Shown here one piece after another: positions 1 through 8,116 of a stretch of DNA of 40,998 bases. The stretch covers positions 1 through 40,998 of the forward strand of contig NZ_JARJLM010000234.1 in NCBI RefSeq assembly GCF_029335485.1, given 5' to 3'. Source of the DNA: Cupriavidus basilensis. GTDB lineage: Bacteria > Pseudomonadota > Gammaproteobacteria > Burkholderiales > Burkholderiaceae. The stretch's first letter is position 1. Each line of letters begins with the position of its first letter. The position numbers were made by a program, and so were the translations under genes. The notes beneath the pieces were generated by a model. That model worked only from the letters and a program-made list of their open reading frames with translations, did not search any database and was not told the DNA's origin.

Positions 1-119
1 CGACAGGCCTGCGAACAAGCCGTGCGGCGGCTCGCGCACGCGCCGAAATCTGTTTTGACGCATGGCAATGTTATGCTTTGGGCCTCAATAACTCCTGCGC
101 GCACAGGGCGCGCACCCTG

Positions 120-1433
120 ATGGAAATTGCCATATTACTGGCGCTGATCCTGATCAACGGCTTGTTCGCGATGTCCGAGATCGCCTTGATGACGGCCCGC
201 AAGGCCCGCCTTCAGCGACGCATCGAGGATGGCGACCGCGGCGCCATCGAGGCGATGAAGCTGGGCGAAGACCCCACACGCTTTCTGTCGACCGTGCAGA
301 TTGGCATTACCTCGATCGGGGTGCTCAACGGTGTGGTTGGCGAATCCACCCTCGCCCAGCCCTTCGGCGTGTGGCTGCAGGGCTTTGGCCTGCAGGCAAC
401 CACCGCCGGCTACGTGGCGACCACCATCGTGGTCGCAGGACTGACCTACTTTTCCATCGTATTGGGCGAACTGGTGCCCAAGCGTCTCGGCCAGATGGCG
501 CCCGAATCCATCGCGCGCCTGGTATCGCGCCCGATTTCCTTCCTGGCGCTGGCCTCCACCCCCTTCGTCAAGCTGCTCTCCAGTTCGACCCGGCTGGTGC
601 TGCGCATGCTGGGCGTGAAGAGCGGCCGCGGCCCGGCCGTGACCGAAGAAGAGATCCATGCGCTGCTGGTGGAAGGCTCGGAAGCCGGCGTCATCGAGCA
701 GCACGAGCACACCATGGTGCGCAATGTATTCCGCCTCGATGACCGTCAGCTCACCTCGCTGATGGTGCCGCGCGGCGACGTCGTCTGCCTGGATGTGGAA
801 GTCCCGCTCGAAGAAAACCTGCGCCGCATCGAGGAGTCCGATCACTCGCGTTTCCCGGTGGTGCGCGGCGGCATGCACGACATGCTCGGCGTGGTGAGCG
901 CGCGGCAGTTGCTGGCGCGCCGCCTGCGCGGCGAGCCCACCGACCTGACCGCCGTGCTGCAGACCCCGGTATTCGTGCCGGAGAGCGTGACCGGCATGGA
1001 GTTGCTGGAGAACTTCCGCGCCTCCGGCGGCCAGATCGCCTTTGTGATCGACGAGTACGGCGAGGTGCTGGGCCTGGTGACGCTGCAGGACCTGATCGAA
1101 GCCATTACCGGTGAGTTCAAGGCCGATGGGGCCGGCGAGGAATGGGCGGTACAGCGTGAAGACGGCTCATGGCTGCTCGATGGCCTGATCCCCATCCCGG
1201 AGCTGAAGGATCGCATCGGCCTGCGCCACGTCCCGGAGGAAGACAAGGAGCGCTACCACACGCTGTCCGGCATGCTGCTCCTGCTGCTCGGCAGGCTTCC
1301 GCAGACCGGCGACACCGTGCGCTGGGGCGACTGGAAGTTCGAGATCGTCGATATGGACGGCAAGCGCATCGACAAGGTGCTGGCCGCCCGCGTCCCCCCC
1401 GAGGATGGCGCCGACGCCGAGACCACCGGCTGA
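120..1433 (+). CDS. CNNM/CBS-domain membrane protein (CorC/HlyC family)
   Basis: A 437-residue inner-membrane protein of the CNNM (DUF21) - CBS pair - CorC_HlyC family. Members are linked to divalent cation (Mg/Co) homeostasis and are often misnamed hemolysins; no haemolytic role should be read into it. The N-terminal 190 residues hold about four hydrophobic segments, including the typical opening NGLFAMSEIALMTARK. The middle (about 205-325) is a tandem CBS module with SLMVPRGDV and SRFPVVRGG, likely binding an adenine nucleotide. The last 90 residues form the small CorC_HlyC domain. An in-frame ATG at 78 would add 14 residues without hydrophobic character; I chose the ATG at 120 because MEIAILLALILING begins the first membrane helix directly, although its ribosome binding site is weak. 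A TG-T-TATGCT extended -10 lies at 69-77. It stands alone, with a long gap before the next gene. Confidence 0.88.
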   Translation: MEIAILLALILINGLFAMSEIALMTARKARLQRRIEDGDRGAIEAMKLGEDPTRFLSTVQIGITSIGVLNGVVGESTLAQPFGVWLQGFGLQATTAGYVATTIVVAGLTYFSIVLGELVPKRLGQMAPESIARLVSRPISFLALASTPFVKLLSSSTRLVLRMLGVKSGRGPAVTEEEIHALLVEGSEAGVIEQHEHTMVRNVFRLDDRQLTSLMVPRGDVVCLDVEVPLEENLRRIEESDHSRFPVVRGGMHDMLGVVSARQLLARRLRGEPTDLTAVLQTPVFVPESVTGMELLENFRASGGQIAFVIDEYGEVLGLVTLQDLIEAITGEFKADGAGEEWAVQREDGSWLLDGLIPIPELKDRIGLRHVPEEDKERYHTLSGMLLLLLGRLPQTGDTVRWGDWKFEIVDMDGKRIDKVLAARVPPEDGADAETTG

Positions 1434-1599
1434 CGGGCAAGGGTACGCACGGCGGTTGCCGCGCCCGCGGCGCCGCCGGTTCAGGATTCTTGATCTCCGG
1501 CACGCGCCTGCAAATCCGCACTATCCCTGTATCCGCCCTGCTTCGGGCGGCGCCCGCCGTGCCGTATCATCGTGACTGTGCCGTGACATCCCTGAGGCC

Positions 1600-1624
1600 G
1601 GCTGGAGGGTGTACCCCTCCAGCC
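1600..1624. other. perfect 10-bp inverted repeat (hairpin)
   Basis: The arms GGCTGGAGGG and CCCTCCAGCC pair perfectly around a 5-base TGTAC loop. No run of T follows on either strand, so it is not a standard intrinsic terminator. It sits 100 bases upstream of the GGDEF-EAL gene in a 290-base gap that otherwise shows only a short imperfect repeat (CACGGCGGTTGCC at 1448-1460 and again at 1637-1649). It could be an operator, a leader RNA hairpin or a relic; the sequence does not decide. Confidence 0.6.
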
Positions 1625-1723
1625 CCGCAAGGAAGCCACGGCGGTTGCCACGGCCACGGCGTCGCCGGACCGCGGCGCCCATGCTAGCGCGCGGCAAACC
1701 ACCGCCGCCCACAGGGACCCCTC

Positions 1724-3061
1724 ATGCAGCCTGACGCAGACGGCACTGTCCGCCAGCCAGAGGCGGACTCGCAGGACACAAACGATTTTGCCGCCATGCT
1801 GGCGGCGCACCGTCAACAACCCGCCGCCACGCCTCATCTCGTCGTGCTGGTGATTCATCTCGACCGCTTCACGCACGCAAACGAGACGCTCGGCGCGCAG
1901 CCGGCCTTGCGCCTGCGCGCGCAAGCGGCGGCACGCATCGCCGCACTGGCGCATCCGGCCGAAATCGCCTGGCTGGGCCAGGCCGACATCGGCGTCATCG
2001 TGGCGCTGCCGCCTGGCGGAGCGCCTCCCATGGAAGCCGCGTTGCGCCTGGGGCGTAGCGTGGGCGCCGGCCTGGCGCGACCGTTCCAGCAGGATGGTTT
2101 CGAACTGTTCCTCTCCAGCAGTATCGGCGTGGCCATGGACGACCCGGTCAAGCCCGCCGAACGCTGCCTGCATGAAGCGTATGACGCGATGCTGCGCGTG
2201 CGCAAACGCGGCGGCGACGGCGTAGCCGGCGACACGGCTGCCGCGTCCCCGCCCCTCGCCACGCCCTTGCTGGCAGCCCTGCCGTACGCCCTCGCCCGCG
2301 GGCAGCTCTCGCTGAACCTGCAGGCCCGGGCGTCGCTCGCCACAGCCTGCGTGACCGGCTACACCGTCAGGCTGCGCTGGCAGAGCCCCGAGTTGGGGCG
2401 GGTTGCGCCCCAGGACTTCCTGCCTGCACTGGAAGCGCTGGGCCTGATGGGCGATGTCGCCCATTGGCTGATGGAAAATGCCCTGCCCATGCTGGGCTGC
2501 ACGGGCATCCCCAGCCCGGTGGCGCTGTCTTTTCCGGTTTCCAGCGCGCAATTGCACGGCACCCCCATGATCGACACCCTGCTGCGCACGCTGGAGCAAG
2601 AGCAGTTCGACCCCGCCAGGGTCTGCCTGGAGATCCCCGCCGCGGCACTGCCCGCAGGCGATCGGGAGGCCGCCGGCAAGCTGGCGAGGCTGCGGCGCGC
2701 TGGACTGCGGTTCGCCTTGAGCGATTTCGCCGAGGCGCCGGACGGCACAGCGACACTGGAGCGGCTGCAACCCGACCTGCTCACGTTCAACGCACGCAGC
2801 ATCGGCAACGCCGATCAGGCAGGGCCGCCAGGCCAGCGCAATGCCGCCGTGGCCCGGCTGCAGGCGGCTTGCGAGCAGGCGCAGCGCCTTGCTCTGCCGG
2901 TTTGCGCCAGGGGGATCGAAACACGCCTTCAGCTTGGTGTGGTGCGCCAGTGGGGGTGCAGCGATATGCAAGGCTACCTGCTGGCCCAACCCTTCCCGGT
3001 CCACTGGCTCGCCCAGACGCATGCCGCCATCTGCGCGCGTGCGCGCGAATTGCTTGGCTAG
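1724..3061 (+). CDS. GGDEF-EAL protein with both active sites degenerate
   Basis: A 445-residue soluble protein with the architecture GGDEF (about 35-165) - EAL (about 185-440), without an N-terminal sensor or membrane segment. Neither catalytic signature survives. The GGDEF loop position reads WLGQADIGVIV instead of (R)LGGDEFAVLL. The EAL position reads YTVRLRWQSPELG instead of EALLRWxHPxxG, so the metal-binding Glu is lost. The DDFGTG loop is SDFAEAPDGTATLE, and the Lys of LKID is replaced (LLTFN). Late structural motifs are kept (RGIETRLQLGVVRQWGCSDMQGYLLAQPFP region). Such proteins usually act as c-di-GMP or protein-binding effectors rather than enzymes. The ATG at 1724 follows an AGGGA element. 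No operon partner; the next gene is an entericidin-like lipoprotein on the same strand. Confidence 0.8.
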   Translation: MQPDADGTVRQPEADSQDTNDFAAMLAAHRQQPAATPHLVVLVIHLDRFTHANETLGAQPALRLRAQAAARIAALAHPAEIAWLGQADIGVIVALPPGGAPPMEAALRLGRSVGAGLARPFQQDGFELFLSSSIGVAMDDPVKPAERCLHEAYDAMLRVRKRGGDGVAGDTAAASPPLATPLLAALPYALARGQLSLNLQARASLATACVTGYTVRLRWQSPELGRVAPQDFLPALEALGLMGDVAHWLMENALPMLGCTGIPSPVALSFPVSSAQLHGTPMIDTLLRTLEQEQFDPARVCLEIPAAALPAGDREAAGKLARLRRAGLRFALSDFAEAPDGTATLERLQPDLLTFNARSIGNADQAGPPGQRNAAVARLQAACEQAQRLALPVCARGIETRLQLGVVRQWGCSDMQGYLLAQPFPVHWLAQTHAAICARARELLG

Positions 3062-3139
3062 ACGGTGTCCTGAGTCTGAATCGGGACACCAGCCCACCTT
3101 TGCCTGGCACGAGTGGTTACAAATTGGCGCGCGCCATGC

Positions 3140-3169
3140 TTCAATAGAGCACGGCCGCAACGGTAGAAT
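3140..3169 (+). promoter_or_regulatory. candidate sigma-70 promoter of the entericidin-like gene
   Basis: TTCAAT at 3140-3145 and TAGAAT at 3164-3169 are separated by 18 bases and end 33 bases before the GTG start at 3203. A TAGAAT box in a similar context also precedes the small gene at 11951. This is a pattern match by eye only. Confidence 0.35.
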
Positions 3170-3202
3170 TGCGGCGAGATTATTGACCCAAAGGAGTCTG
3201 GC

Positions 3203-3334
3203 GTGAAAAAAGGATGGATCTTCTGCGTTCTGTTTGCCACCTTGCTGGCTGGCTGCAATACCATGGCCGGCCTCGGCCAGGATATCCAAAAGGGCGGGCA
3301 GAAGCTCGAAGGCGCTGCCGACCGCAGCAAGTAG
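3203..3334 (+). CDS. entericidin EcnA/B-family small lipoprotein
   Basis: A 43-residue lipoprotein: a short Lys-rich start (MKKGW), a hydrophobic stretch, the lipobox LLAGC with the lipidated Cys at 18, then an amphipathic tail (NTMAGLGQDIQKGGQKLEG) that matches the entericidin signature NTxxGxGxDIxxxGxxI. Entericidins are envelope lipoproteins first described as an antidote/toxin pair linked to stationary-phase lysis in E. coli; most betaproteobacterial copies, like this one, are single and of unproved role. The start is GTG, chosen because AAGGAG at 3191-3196 lies six bases before it and the signal peptide starts there. It lies between the GGDEF-EAL gene and the convergent phospholipase D relic. 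Confidence 0.85.
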   Translation: MKKGWIFCVLFATLLAGCNTMAGLGQDIQKGGQKLEGAADRSK

Positions 3335-3444
3335 CCGCGGCAGCCAGGAAATGCCGGCGGCCATGGGCCCGGCATCGCGCCGGCGGCCCGTCGGCCTGCG
3401 CAACCCCGCCGGCAGCAAGGCTGGCTTCGGCAACGGAGCCGCCG

Positions 3445-3891
3445 CTACAACAGTTCCTCCGGCGTAAACGGCGCCAGCAAGTCGATCCCCAGGCGCCTGG
3501 ACCATGTCGTGTCCGGCTCGGTGTCCAGCACCACCGCCCTATCCCCCTTGCCATCCACCCACTGCACCGCGCCCCGATCGGACAGGCGCAGCAGGTAGCT
3601 GTTGTCGTCGATTGCCCCCGCGAATAGCTGCGCAACCCGGTAGCGCCGGTAGCCGACATGGACGATGGGCGCATCGGTCGCCGCCAGCGGATTGGTCGGC
3701 ACCCGCAGCTTGACCCCTTGCCTGACCAGCTTCGCCATCCATGCCACCCCCCGGTCGCCCGGGACAAAATACGGGGAGATCAGGATGATCTCCTGGTGCG
3801 CATCGCTCGGCATCCGGCCCAGCTCCGCGATCGTGGTATCGATACCCTCCGGCGCCTTGTCGGGCGACGCCTTGTCCGGCGTATCCACCAT
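3445..3891 (-). pseudogene. relic of a ClsC-like phospholipase D/cardiolipin synthase
   Basis: The 148-codon frame matches only the C-terminal part of ClsC-type phospholipase D proteins, which normally run to about 500 residues with two HxKxxxxD motifs. Residues 35-90 (IILISPYFVPGDRGVAWM, then RQGVKLRVPTNPLAATDAP) align with the strand before the second active site. The sequence then jumps at about residue 90 (RYRVAQLFAGAIDDNSY) straight to the family's C-terminal tail (RRLGIDLLAPFTPEELL). The segment that should carry the second HKD motif is gone, and the whole N-terminal half with the first motif is also missing, since the KDPG aldolase gene ends 39 bases upstream. No catalytic residue is left, so I call it a pseudogene with an internal deletion. 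Whether the stub is still expressed cannot be told. Confidence 0.78.
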
Positions 3892-3930
3892 GCAAGGCGG
3901 GATGCACGCGGAGGGGTCCCGCGCCCGGCG

Positions 3931-4575
3931 TCAGGCCGACTTGCGCAGCGCGGCGGCCTCCTGCGCCAGCGTGCGGATCCGCGCCCAGTCGCCCTTTGCC
4001 ACGGCGTCCTTTGGTACAACCCACGAGCCGCCCACGCACACTACGTTGGGCAGCGCCAGGTAGGACGGGGCACGGGCCACGTCGATGCCGCCGGTAGGGC
4101 AGAAGCGGAGCTGCGCGAAAGGGCCATACAGCGACTTCAGCATCGGCACCCCGCCGGAGGCTTCCGCCGGGAAGAACTTCAGGAACTTGAAGCCGGCCTC
4201 CATCGCGGCCATTGCCTCGCTGGCGGTGGCCACCCCGGGCAGCAGCGCCACACCCGCACCCTGCGCGGCCACAGCCAGTGCCGGCGTGAGCCCCGGCGAG
4301 ACCGCGAACTGCGCGCCGGCGTTGCCGACGGCTTGCAGGTCCGCCGCTGTCAACACCGTGCCTGCCCCAACGCAAGCCTGCGGGAAAGCGGCGGCCACGG
4401 CCTTGATGGCATCCAGCGCCACGGGCGTGCGCAGCGTGATTTCCAGCACCGGCAGACCGCCGCCGATCAATGCTTCGGACACATGCAGGGCTTCGTCGAC
4501 GGAGGAGAACTCAAGTACCGGGATCACCGGCACATTGACAAGGCGTTCGATCAGCGAGGGAGATTGAGTTTGCAT
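3931..4575 (-). CDS. eda: 2-dehydro-3-deoxy-6-phosphogluconate (KDPG) aldolase
   Basis: A 214-residue class I aldolase splitting KDPG into pyruvate and glyceraldehyde 3-phosphate, the last step of the Entner-Doudoroff route and of 2-keto-3-deoxygluconate breakdown. Family landmarks are VLEITLRTPVAL (proton-transfer Glu near 45), VGAGTVL, and FKFLKFFPAEASGG, whose Lys (about 135) forms the Schiff base, followed by the phosphate-binding FCPTGGID. Length and layout are normal for the family. I start it at the ATG at 4575 (MQTQSPSLIERL); the longer frame upstream encodes no family sequence. It is the third gene of the minus-strand unit deaminase - KDG kinase - aldolase, with 122 bases between it and the kinase gene, and it acts directly on that kinase's product. 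Confidence 0.95.
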   Translation of the reverse strand: MQTQSPSLIERLVNVPVIPVLEFSSVDEALHVSEALIGGGLPVLEITLRTPVALDAIKAVAAAFPQACVGAGTVLTAADLQAVGNAGAQFAVSPGLTPALAVAAQGAGVALLPGVATASEAMAAMEAGFKFLKFFPAEASGGVPMLKSLYGPFAQLRFCPTGGIDVARAPSYLALPNVVCVGGSWVVPKDAVAKGDWARIRTLAQEAAALRKSA

Positions 4576-4697
4576 GGCAGTTTGTGTTCGGTGAGATCGA
4601 TGGGTCGATGGGGTCGGGAAAACGTAAGGCTTCAGTTTGCAGGCCAGCATGCGCGGCGGCCCGAGGCCGCCCCGGGCATCAGGCAATACCGTCGCTA

Positions 4698-5633
4698 TCA
4701 GGCAATCACGGAAACCGTCTGGGCCATTCGCGCCAGCACGGTTTCGATAAACGGGATCGGAGCCACGGCGCCGTAGCCGGTGGTGGACAGCGCCGCGGCC
4801 ACGTTGGCATAGCGCGCAGCCTCGAAGGGATCGTCGCCGGCCGCGAGGCGCGCCACGAAGCTGCCGCCGAAGCAATCGCCGGCGCCGGTGGCGTCGAGCG
4901 GGTGCACCGGATACGGCGGCACCAGCGAACGGGCTTCCGGGGTCGCCACGTACGCGCCCTCCGCGCCCAGTTTCAGCGCTACCAGGCCGATGCCGCAGTC
5001 CAGCAGGTAGTCGGCAATGGCATCGCGGTCATTGAGGCCGGTCAGCACGGTGATGTCGTCCCAGCTCGGCAGGCACACGTCGGTCAGCGCAAAGGCTTCG
5101 CGCATGATGCCGCGTGCCCGCGCCAGCGTCCACAGCCGCAGGCGCAGGTTGGTGTCGAGCGTGACCTTGACGCCGGCCTTGCGCGCATGCTCCATCGCCG
5201 CCAGGCCCGCATCGCAGGCGCTGGTGCTGATGGCCAGGCTGATGCCGGACACATGCAGGTAGCGCGCCTCGGCGATGGCATGGTGCGGCAGGTTCTCGTG
5301 GCTGTAATGACTGGCCGCGGAACCGCTGCGCAGGTAGTCGAAGCGGTGGCCATGCGCGTCGTGGGTGACGAAGTAGACGCCGGTCGGGGCGCCGGCATCG
5401 ATGCGCACGTGACGGGTATCGACCCGTTCCTGCGTCCACAGCGCCAGCAGCCGTTCGCCGAAGGTGTCCTCGCCCACCGCGCTGATATAGCCGGCGCGCG
5501 CGCCTTGCCGCGCAGCGGCGATGCAGAAATTGGAAGTGTCGCCGCCGAACCCCTGCAGGTAGCGGGTGGGATCGTCGGGCTGCTGGTTGAATTCAACCAG
5601 CGCTTCGCCGAACGCGAGAATGTCGATGCTCAT
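4698..5633 (-). CDS. kdgK: 2-keto-3-deoxygluconate kinase (PfkB family)
   Basis: A 311-residue PfkB/ribokinase-family sugar kinase. GFGGDTSNFCIAAARQGA near residue 30 is the substrate-side signature, and PLDATGAGDCFGGSFVARL near 250 is the PfkB signature 2 with the catalytic Asp of GAGD and the anion hole. The NFCIAAARQG form of the first motif and the adjacent KDPG aldolase gene support KDG (2-dehydro-3-deoxygluconate) as substrate, giving KDPG; the motif alone does not exclude another keto-deoxy sugar. The start is the ATG at 5633 (MSIDILAFGEALVEF); upstream in-frame codons encode a Thr/Ala repeat of no family value. It lies 82 bases after the deaminase gene in the same direction. Confidence 0.88.
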   Translation of the reverse strand: MSIDILAFGEALVEFNQQPDDPTRYLQGFGGDTSNFCIAAARQGARAGYISAVGEDTFGERLLALWTQERVDTRHVRIDAGAPTGVYFVTHDAHGHRFDYLRSGSAASHYSHENLPHHAIAEARYLHVSGISLAISTSACDAGLAAMEHARKAGVKVTLDTNLRLRLWTLARARGIMREAFALTDVCLPSWDDITVLTGLNDRDAIADYLLDCGIGLVALKLGAEGAYVATPEARSLVPPYPVHPLDATGAGDCFGGSFVARLAAGDDPFEAARYANVAAALSTTGYGAVAPIPFIETVLARMAQTVSVIA

Positions 5634-5715
5634 GGTGCAAGCGCCCCCAGTTGTAGCCGTTGCTGTCATTGCTGTTGCTGCCATTGTCGCTGTCTTCGCC
5701 TTGCCGTTGCGCGGC

Positions 5716-6984
5716 TCAGAAGAACGTCTGCACGAGGTCGATCACGCGCAGGTCCGCGTCGAGCACCGGGATGTGGCGCCACTTGTCGAAGGTCAGGCAG
5801 GGATGCGAGATATCGAAGGCGATCATATTGCCCACCTTGACGTCATCGCCCGGGCGGATCTGCAGGTAGGCATGCTGGTCCATCATGCCGGTCACTTCCC
5901 AGTGGGCAGGCACCGCCACCGGCGCAGGCGCACCGGGCCGGTACGACTGCGCGGGGATGGGCATGCCGGCATCAAAGGCGGCATCGCGCTTGCCCATGCC
6001 GATGATGGCGCGGTCGGGCTCCGGAATCGACTGCACATAGGCCCACAGCTGCAATGCCGGCAACAGCCCCTCGCGCATCTTCTGCGCGACCGGGTTGCTG
6101 GCCAGGATGCGTTGCTGCGCGGCGCGGTAGATACCCACATCGTGCGTGAGGTAGCAGCCGGGACGCAGCACGATATCGATCGGCGCGCCGATCTCGGTAC
6201 GGGCGAACTCCTCCGCCACCACGTCGTACCACGCCGAACCCGCACCCGACATCACCACCGGGCTGCGGCCAAACCGGCCCGCCGCGAAGAGCTCGCGCGT
6301 CACCGCCACCGTGCGCCGCAGGAAGTCGCGGATGTCGGCCTCCTCCTTCAACACACCTTCATAGATTTCCACACCCGCCAGGGACAGCACGCCAGGCCAG
6401 CGCGCCAATGCCGCCAGCACCGCCGCCTGCTGCGCCGCGTCGCGCACGCCGGTGCGGCCACCGGCCACGCCCAGCTCCAGCAAGACCTGCAGCCGCTGCC
6501 CGCGGCCGCTGAAATAGGCGCCGAGCAGGTCCACCAGTTCGGGCGAATCCACCAGGGTGAAGAACTCGAAATCAGGATCGCGCAACAGGTCGGCCACGAT
6601 CTCCATATTGCGCCGGCCCACCAGTTGGTTGGCCATCAGCACGCGCCGCACGCCATGCGCGTACGCGGCGGCGGTCTGGTGGGCGGTGGCCAGGGTGATG
6701 CCCCATGCGCCGGCCGCCAGCTGGCGGGCGAACAGCTTGGGCGCCATGGTGGTCTTGCCGTGCGGCGCCAGCTGCACGCCGTACTCGCCCATGAAGCGGC
6801 GCATCCATTCGAGGTTGTGCGCCAGGCGTTCTTCATACAGTACGGCGGCCGGCAGGCTCAGGTCTTCCGCCAGCAGTTGCCAGCCCACCTGGCCGGCGGC
6901 ATCGGGAGCCAGCGGGGCATCGAGCTTGCCCAACGCCTTGTTGAGCGGATCGATCGTGCCGGTTTGGTACTTTGTTTCACGCAT
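5716..6984 (-). CDS. PLP-dependent D-amino acid dehydratase/deaminase (D-serine dehydratase-like fold III)
   Basis: A 422-residue enzyme with an alanine racemase-type N-terminal barrel and the D-serine dehydratase-like C-terminal domain, the architecture of D-threonine aldolase, eukaryotic-type D-serine dehydratase and 3-hydroxy-D-aspartate dehydratase. The PLP Lys is in QLAPHGKTTMAPKLF (about residue 70). The C-terminal metal site is visible as ISHPCLTFDKW, with the His and Cys that bind zinc in this family. These enzymes remove water and ammonia from D-configured 3-hydroxy amino acids. Neighbouring KDG kinase, KDPG aldolase, RidA and GntP genes suggest the true substrate may be D-glucosaminate (a D-2-amino-3-hydroxy acid), yielding KDG; D-serine or D-threonine remain possible. 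I prefer the ATG at 6984, preceded by AGGGTG, over the TTG at 7002. Confidence 0.85.
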   Translation of the reverse strand: MRETKYQTGTIDPLNKALGKLDAPLAPDAAGQVGWQLLAEDLSLPAAVLYEERLAHNLEWMRRFMGEYGVQLAPHGKTTMAPKLFARQLAAGAWGITLATAHQTAAAYAHGVRRVLMANQLVGRRNMEIVADLLRDPDFEFFTLVDSPELVDLLGAYFSGRGQRLQVLLELGVAGGRTGVRDAAQQAAVLAALARWPGVLSLAGVEIYEGVLKEEADIRDFLRRTVAVTRELFAAGRFGRSPVVMSGAGSAWYDVVAEEFARTEIGAPIDIVLRPGCYLTHDVGIYRAAQQRILASNPVAQKMREGLLPALQLWAYVQSIPEPDRAIIGMGKRDAAFDAGMPIPAQSYRPGAPAPVAVPAHWEVTGMMDQHAYLQIRPGDDVKVGNMIAFDISHPCLTFDKWRHIPVLDADLRVIDLVQTFF

Positions 6985-7011
6985 GCTGTCATCACCCTGC
7001 AAAAATTCCGA

Positions 7012-7041
7012 TTGACGTAATGATAGCCTTGAATTTACGAT
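7012..7041 (+). promoter_or_regulatory. candidate sigma-70 promoter of the rpiR-acylase-ridA-gntP operon
   Basis: TTGACG (7012-7017) and TACGAT (7036-7041) are separated by 18 bases, placing the start of transcription near 7048, immediately before the palindrome at 7051-7067. The leader to the ATG at 7209 would be about 160 bases. Inferred by eye. Confidence 0.45.
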
Positions 7042-7050
7042 ATTTCATCC

Positions 7051-7067
7051 TTGTTATAAAGTAACAA
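7051..7067. promoter_or_regulatory. palindromic operator candidate for the RpiR regulator
   Basis: TTGTTATAAAGTAACAA is a perfect 6+6 inverted repeat with a 5-base centre, in the AT-rich 224-base gap between the divergent deaminase and regulator genes. It resembles the TTGT-N-ACAA sites of HexR, an RpiR-family repressor, though the spacer is nine bases rather than seven or eight. Its place just downstream of the plus-strand promoter, and its overlap with a possible minus-strand -35 (TTGTTA), would let one bound regulator control both operons. Confidence 0.6.
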
Positions 7068-7208
7068 TTCTAGCCAAGCACGGGCCACATGCCGATCGGC
7101 CCGGGCTGGCGGGGAAACGATGCGAACGGCGGATATCGAGAGGCCGACATCGCCGTTGCGCCCGCCCCTCCCCTTCAAGCCGCCACCCCAGTCCGCCACT
7201 CGCCAACC

Positions 7209-8114
7209 ATGTCCGCGCCCTTCGACATCCTGACCCGCATCGCCGAGCGTGGCCCCACGCTGCGCCTGGCCGAGCAGAAAGTCGCCCAGGTGATCCTGCA
7301 GGACCTGGCCGGCGCCGCGGCCACCAGCATCAACGAACTGGCACGCCAGGCCGGGGTGAGCGAGGCCAGCGTGACCCGTTTCGCCAAGGCCATCGGCTGC
7401 CGCGACGTGCGCGACCTCAAGCTGCGCCTGGCGCAGGCCACCGCGGTAGGCCAGCGTTTCCTGCATGCGCAGAGCGCCCGGACGGCGGAGCCGGCGCCGG
7501 CCACGCTGGCCGACAGCATCCACGCGGATATCCTGGACTCTCTTGAGATCAACCGCAAGCTGATCGACCCCGACCATATCGAGCACGCCGCACGCCTGTT
7601 GCTGGAGGCGCGCATGGTCTACGCTTTTGGCATGGGTGGCGGCTCGTCCTTCATGGCCGACGAGGCGCGCTACCGGCTGGCCCGCCTGGGCCGTCCCGTG
7701 GCCAGCTACCAGGATGCGCTGCTGCAGAAGATGGTGGCGGCCACCTTGCACAAGGACGATGTCGTGCTTGCCTTCTCCGCCACAGGCAACGTGCCCGAGA
7801 TGCTCGCCAGCTGCGATATCGCCCGCGAATATGGCGCCAGGCTGGTCGCGGTGACCGCGCTGGGCTCGCCGCTGGCGGGCCGTGCCGACGTGCTGCTTCC
7901 GGTGCGCACGCTGGAGACCGATTTTATTTTCAAGCCTTCGGCCTCACGCTACGCCATGTTGCTGGTGGTGGACGTGCTGGCCACCCAGCTCGCCCTGCTG
8001 CAGCAGGACCAGAGCCAGGACCGGCTGCGCCGGCTCAAATACGTGCTCGACGCGCACCGGGGCAACACGGCCGGACCGGATAGCCCGGACAACCGCCAGC
8101 CGCTCGGAGACTGA
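7209..8114 (+). CDS. MurR/RpiR-family transcriptional regulator (HTH-SIS)
   Basis: A 301-residue regulator with an N-terminal HTH_6 domain (about 1-75; SINELARQAGVSEASVTRFAKAIGC is the helix-turn-helix) and a C-terminal SIS sugar-phosphate-binding domain (about 125-260; VYAFGMGGGSSFMADEARYRL, then LAFSATGNVPEML). Family members bind phosphorylated sugars or sugar acids; the paralogue HexR senses KDPG, which is exactly the intermediate made by the adjacent kinase. I infer that it controls both divergent operons through the palindrome at 7051-7067. The start is the ATG at 7209 where the family sequence begins; the reading frame is open upstream to 7089 but holds nothing conserved. Its stop codon lies two bases before the next gene's ATG. 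Confidence 0.9.
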   Translation: MSAPFDILTRIAERGPTLRLAEQKVAQVILQDLAGAAATSINELARQAGVSEASVTRFAKAIGCRDVRDLKLRLAQATAVGQRFLHAQSARTAEPAPATLADSIHADILDSLEINRKLIDPDHIEHAARLLLEARMVYAFGMGGGSSFMADEARYRLARLGRPVASYQDALLQKMVAATLHKDDVVLAFSATGNVPEMLASCDIAREYGARLVAVTALGSPLAGRADVLLPVRTLETDFIFKPSASRYAMLLVVDVLATQLALLQQDQSQDRLRRLKYVLDAHRGNTAGPDSPDNRQPLGD

Positions 8115-8116
8115 CC

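Noticed and set aside
120-1433. Annotation of the first gene as a hemolysin
   Set aside because: The name is historical; CNNM-CBS-CorC_HlyC architecture points to ion homeostasis, not cytolysis.
1481-3505. Long open frame on the minus strand (674 codons) opposite the GGDEF-EAL gene
   Set aside because: Gln/Arg/Gly-rich translation without family motifs, typical of the antisense of a high-GC gene; the plus strand has recognisable domains and a ribosome binding site.
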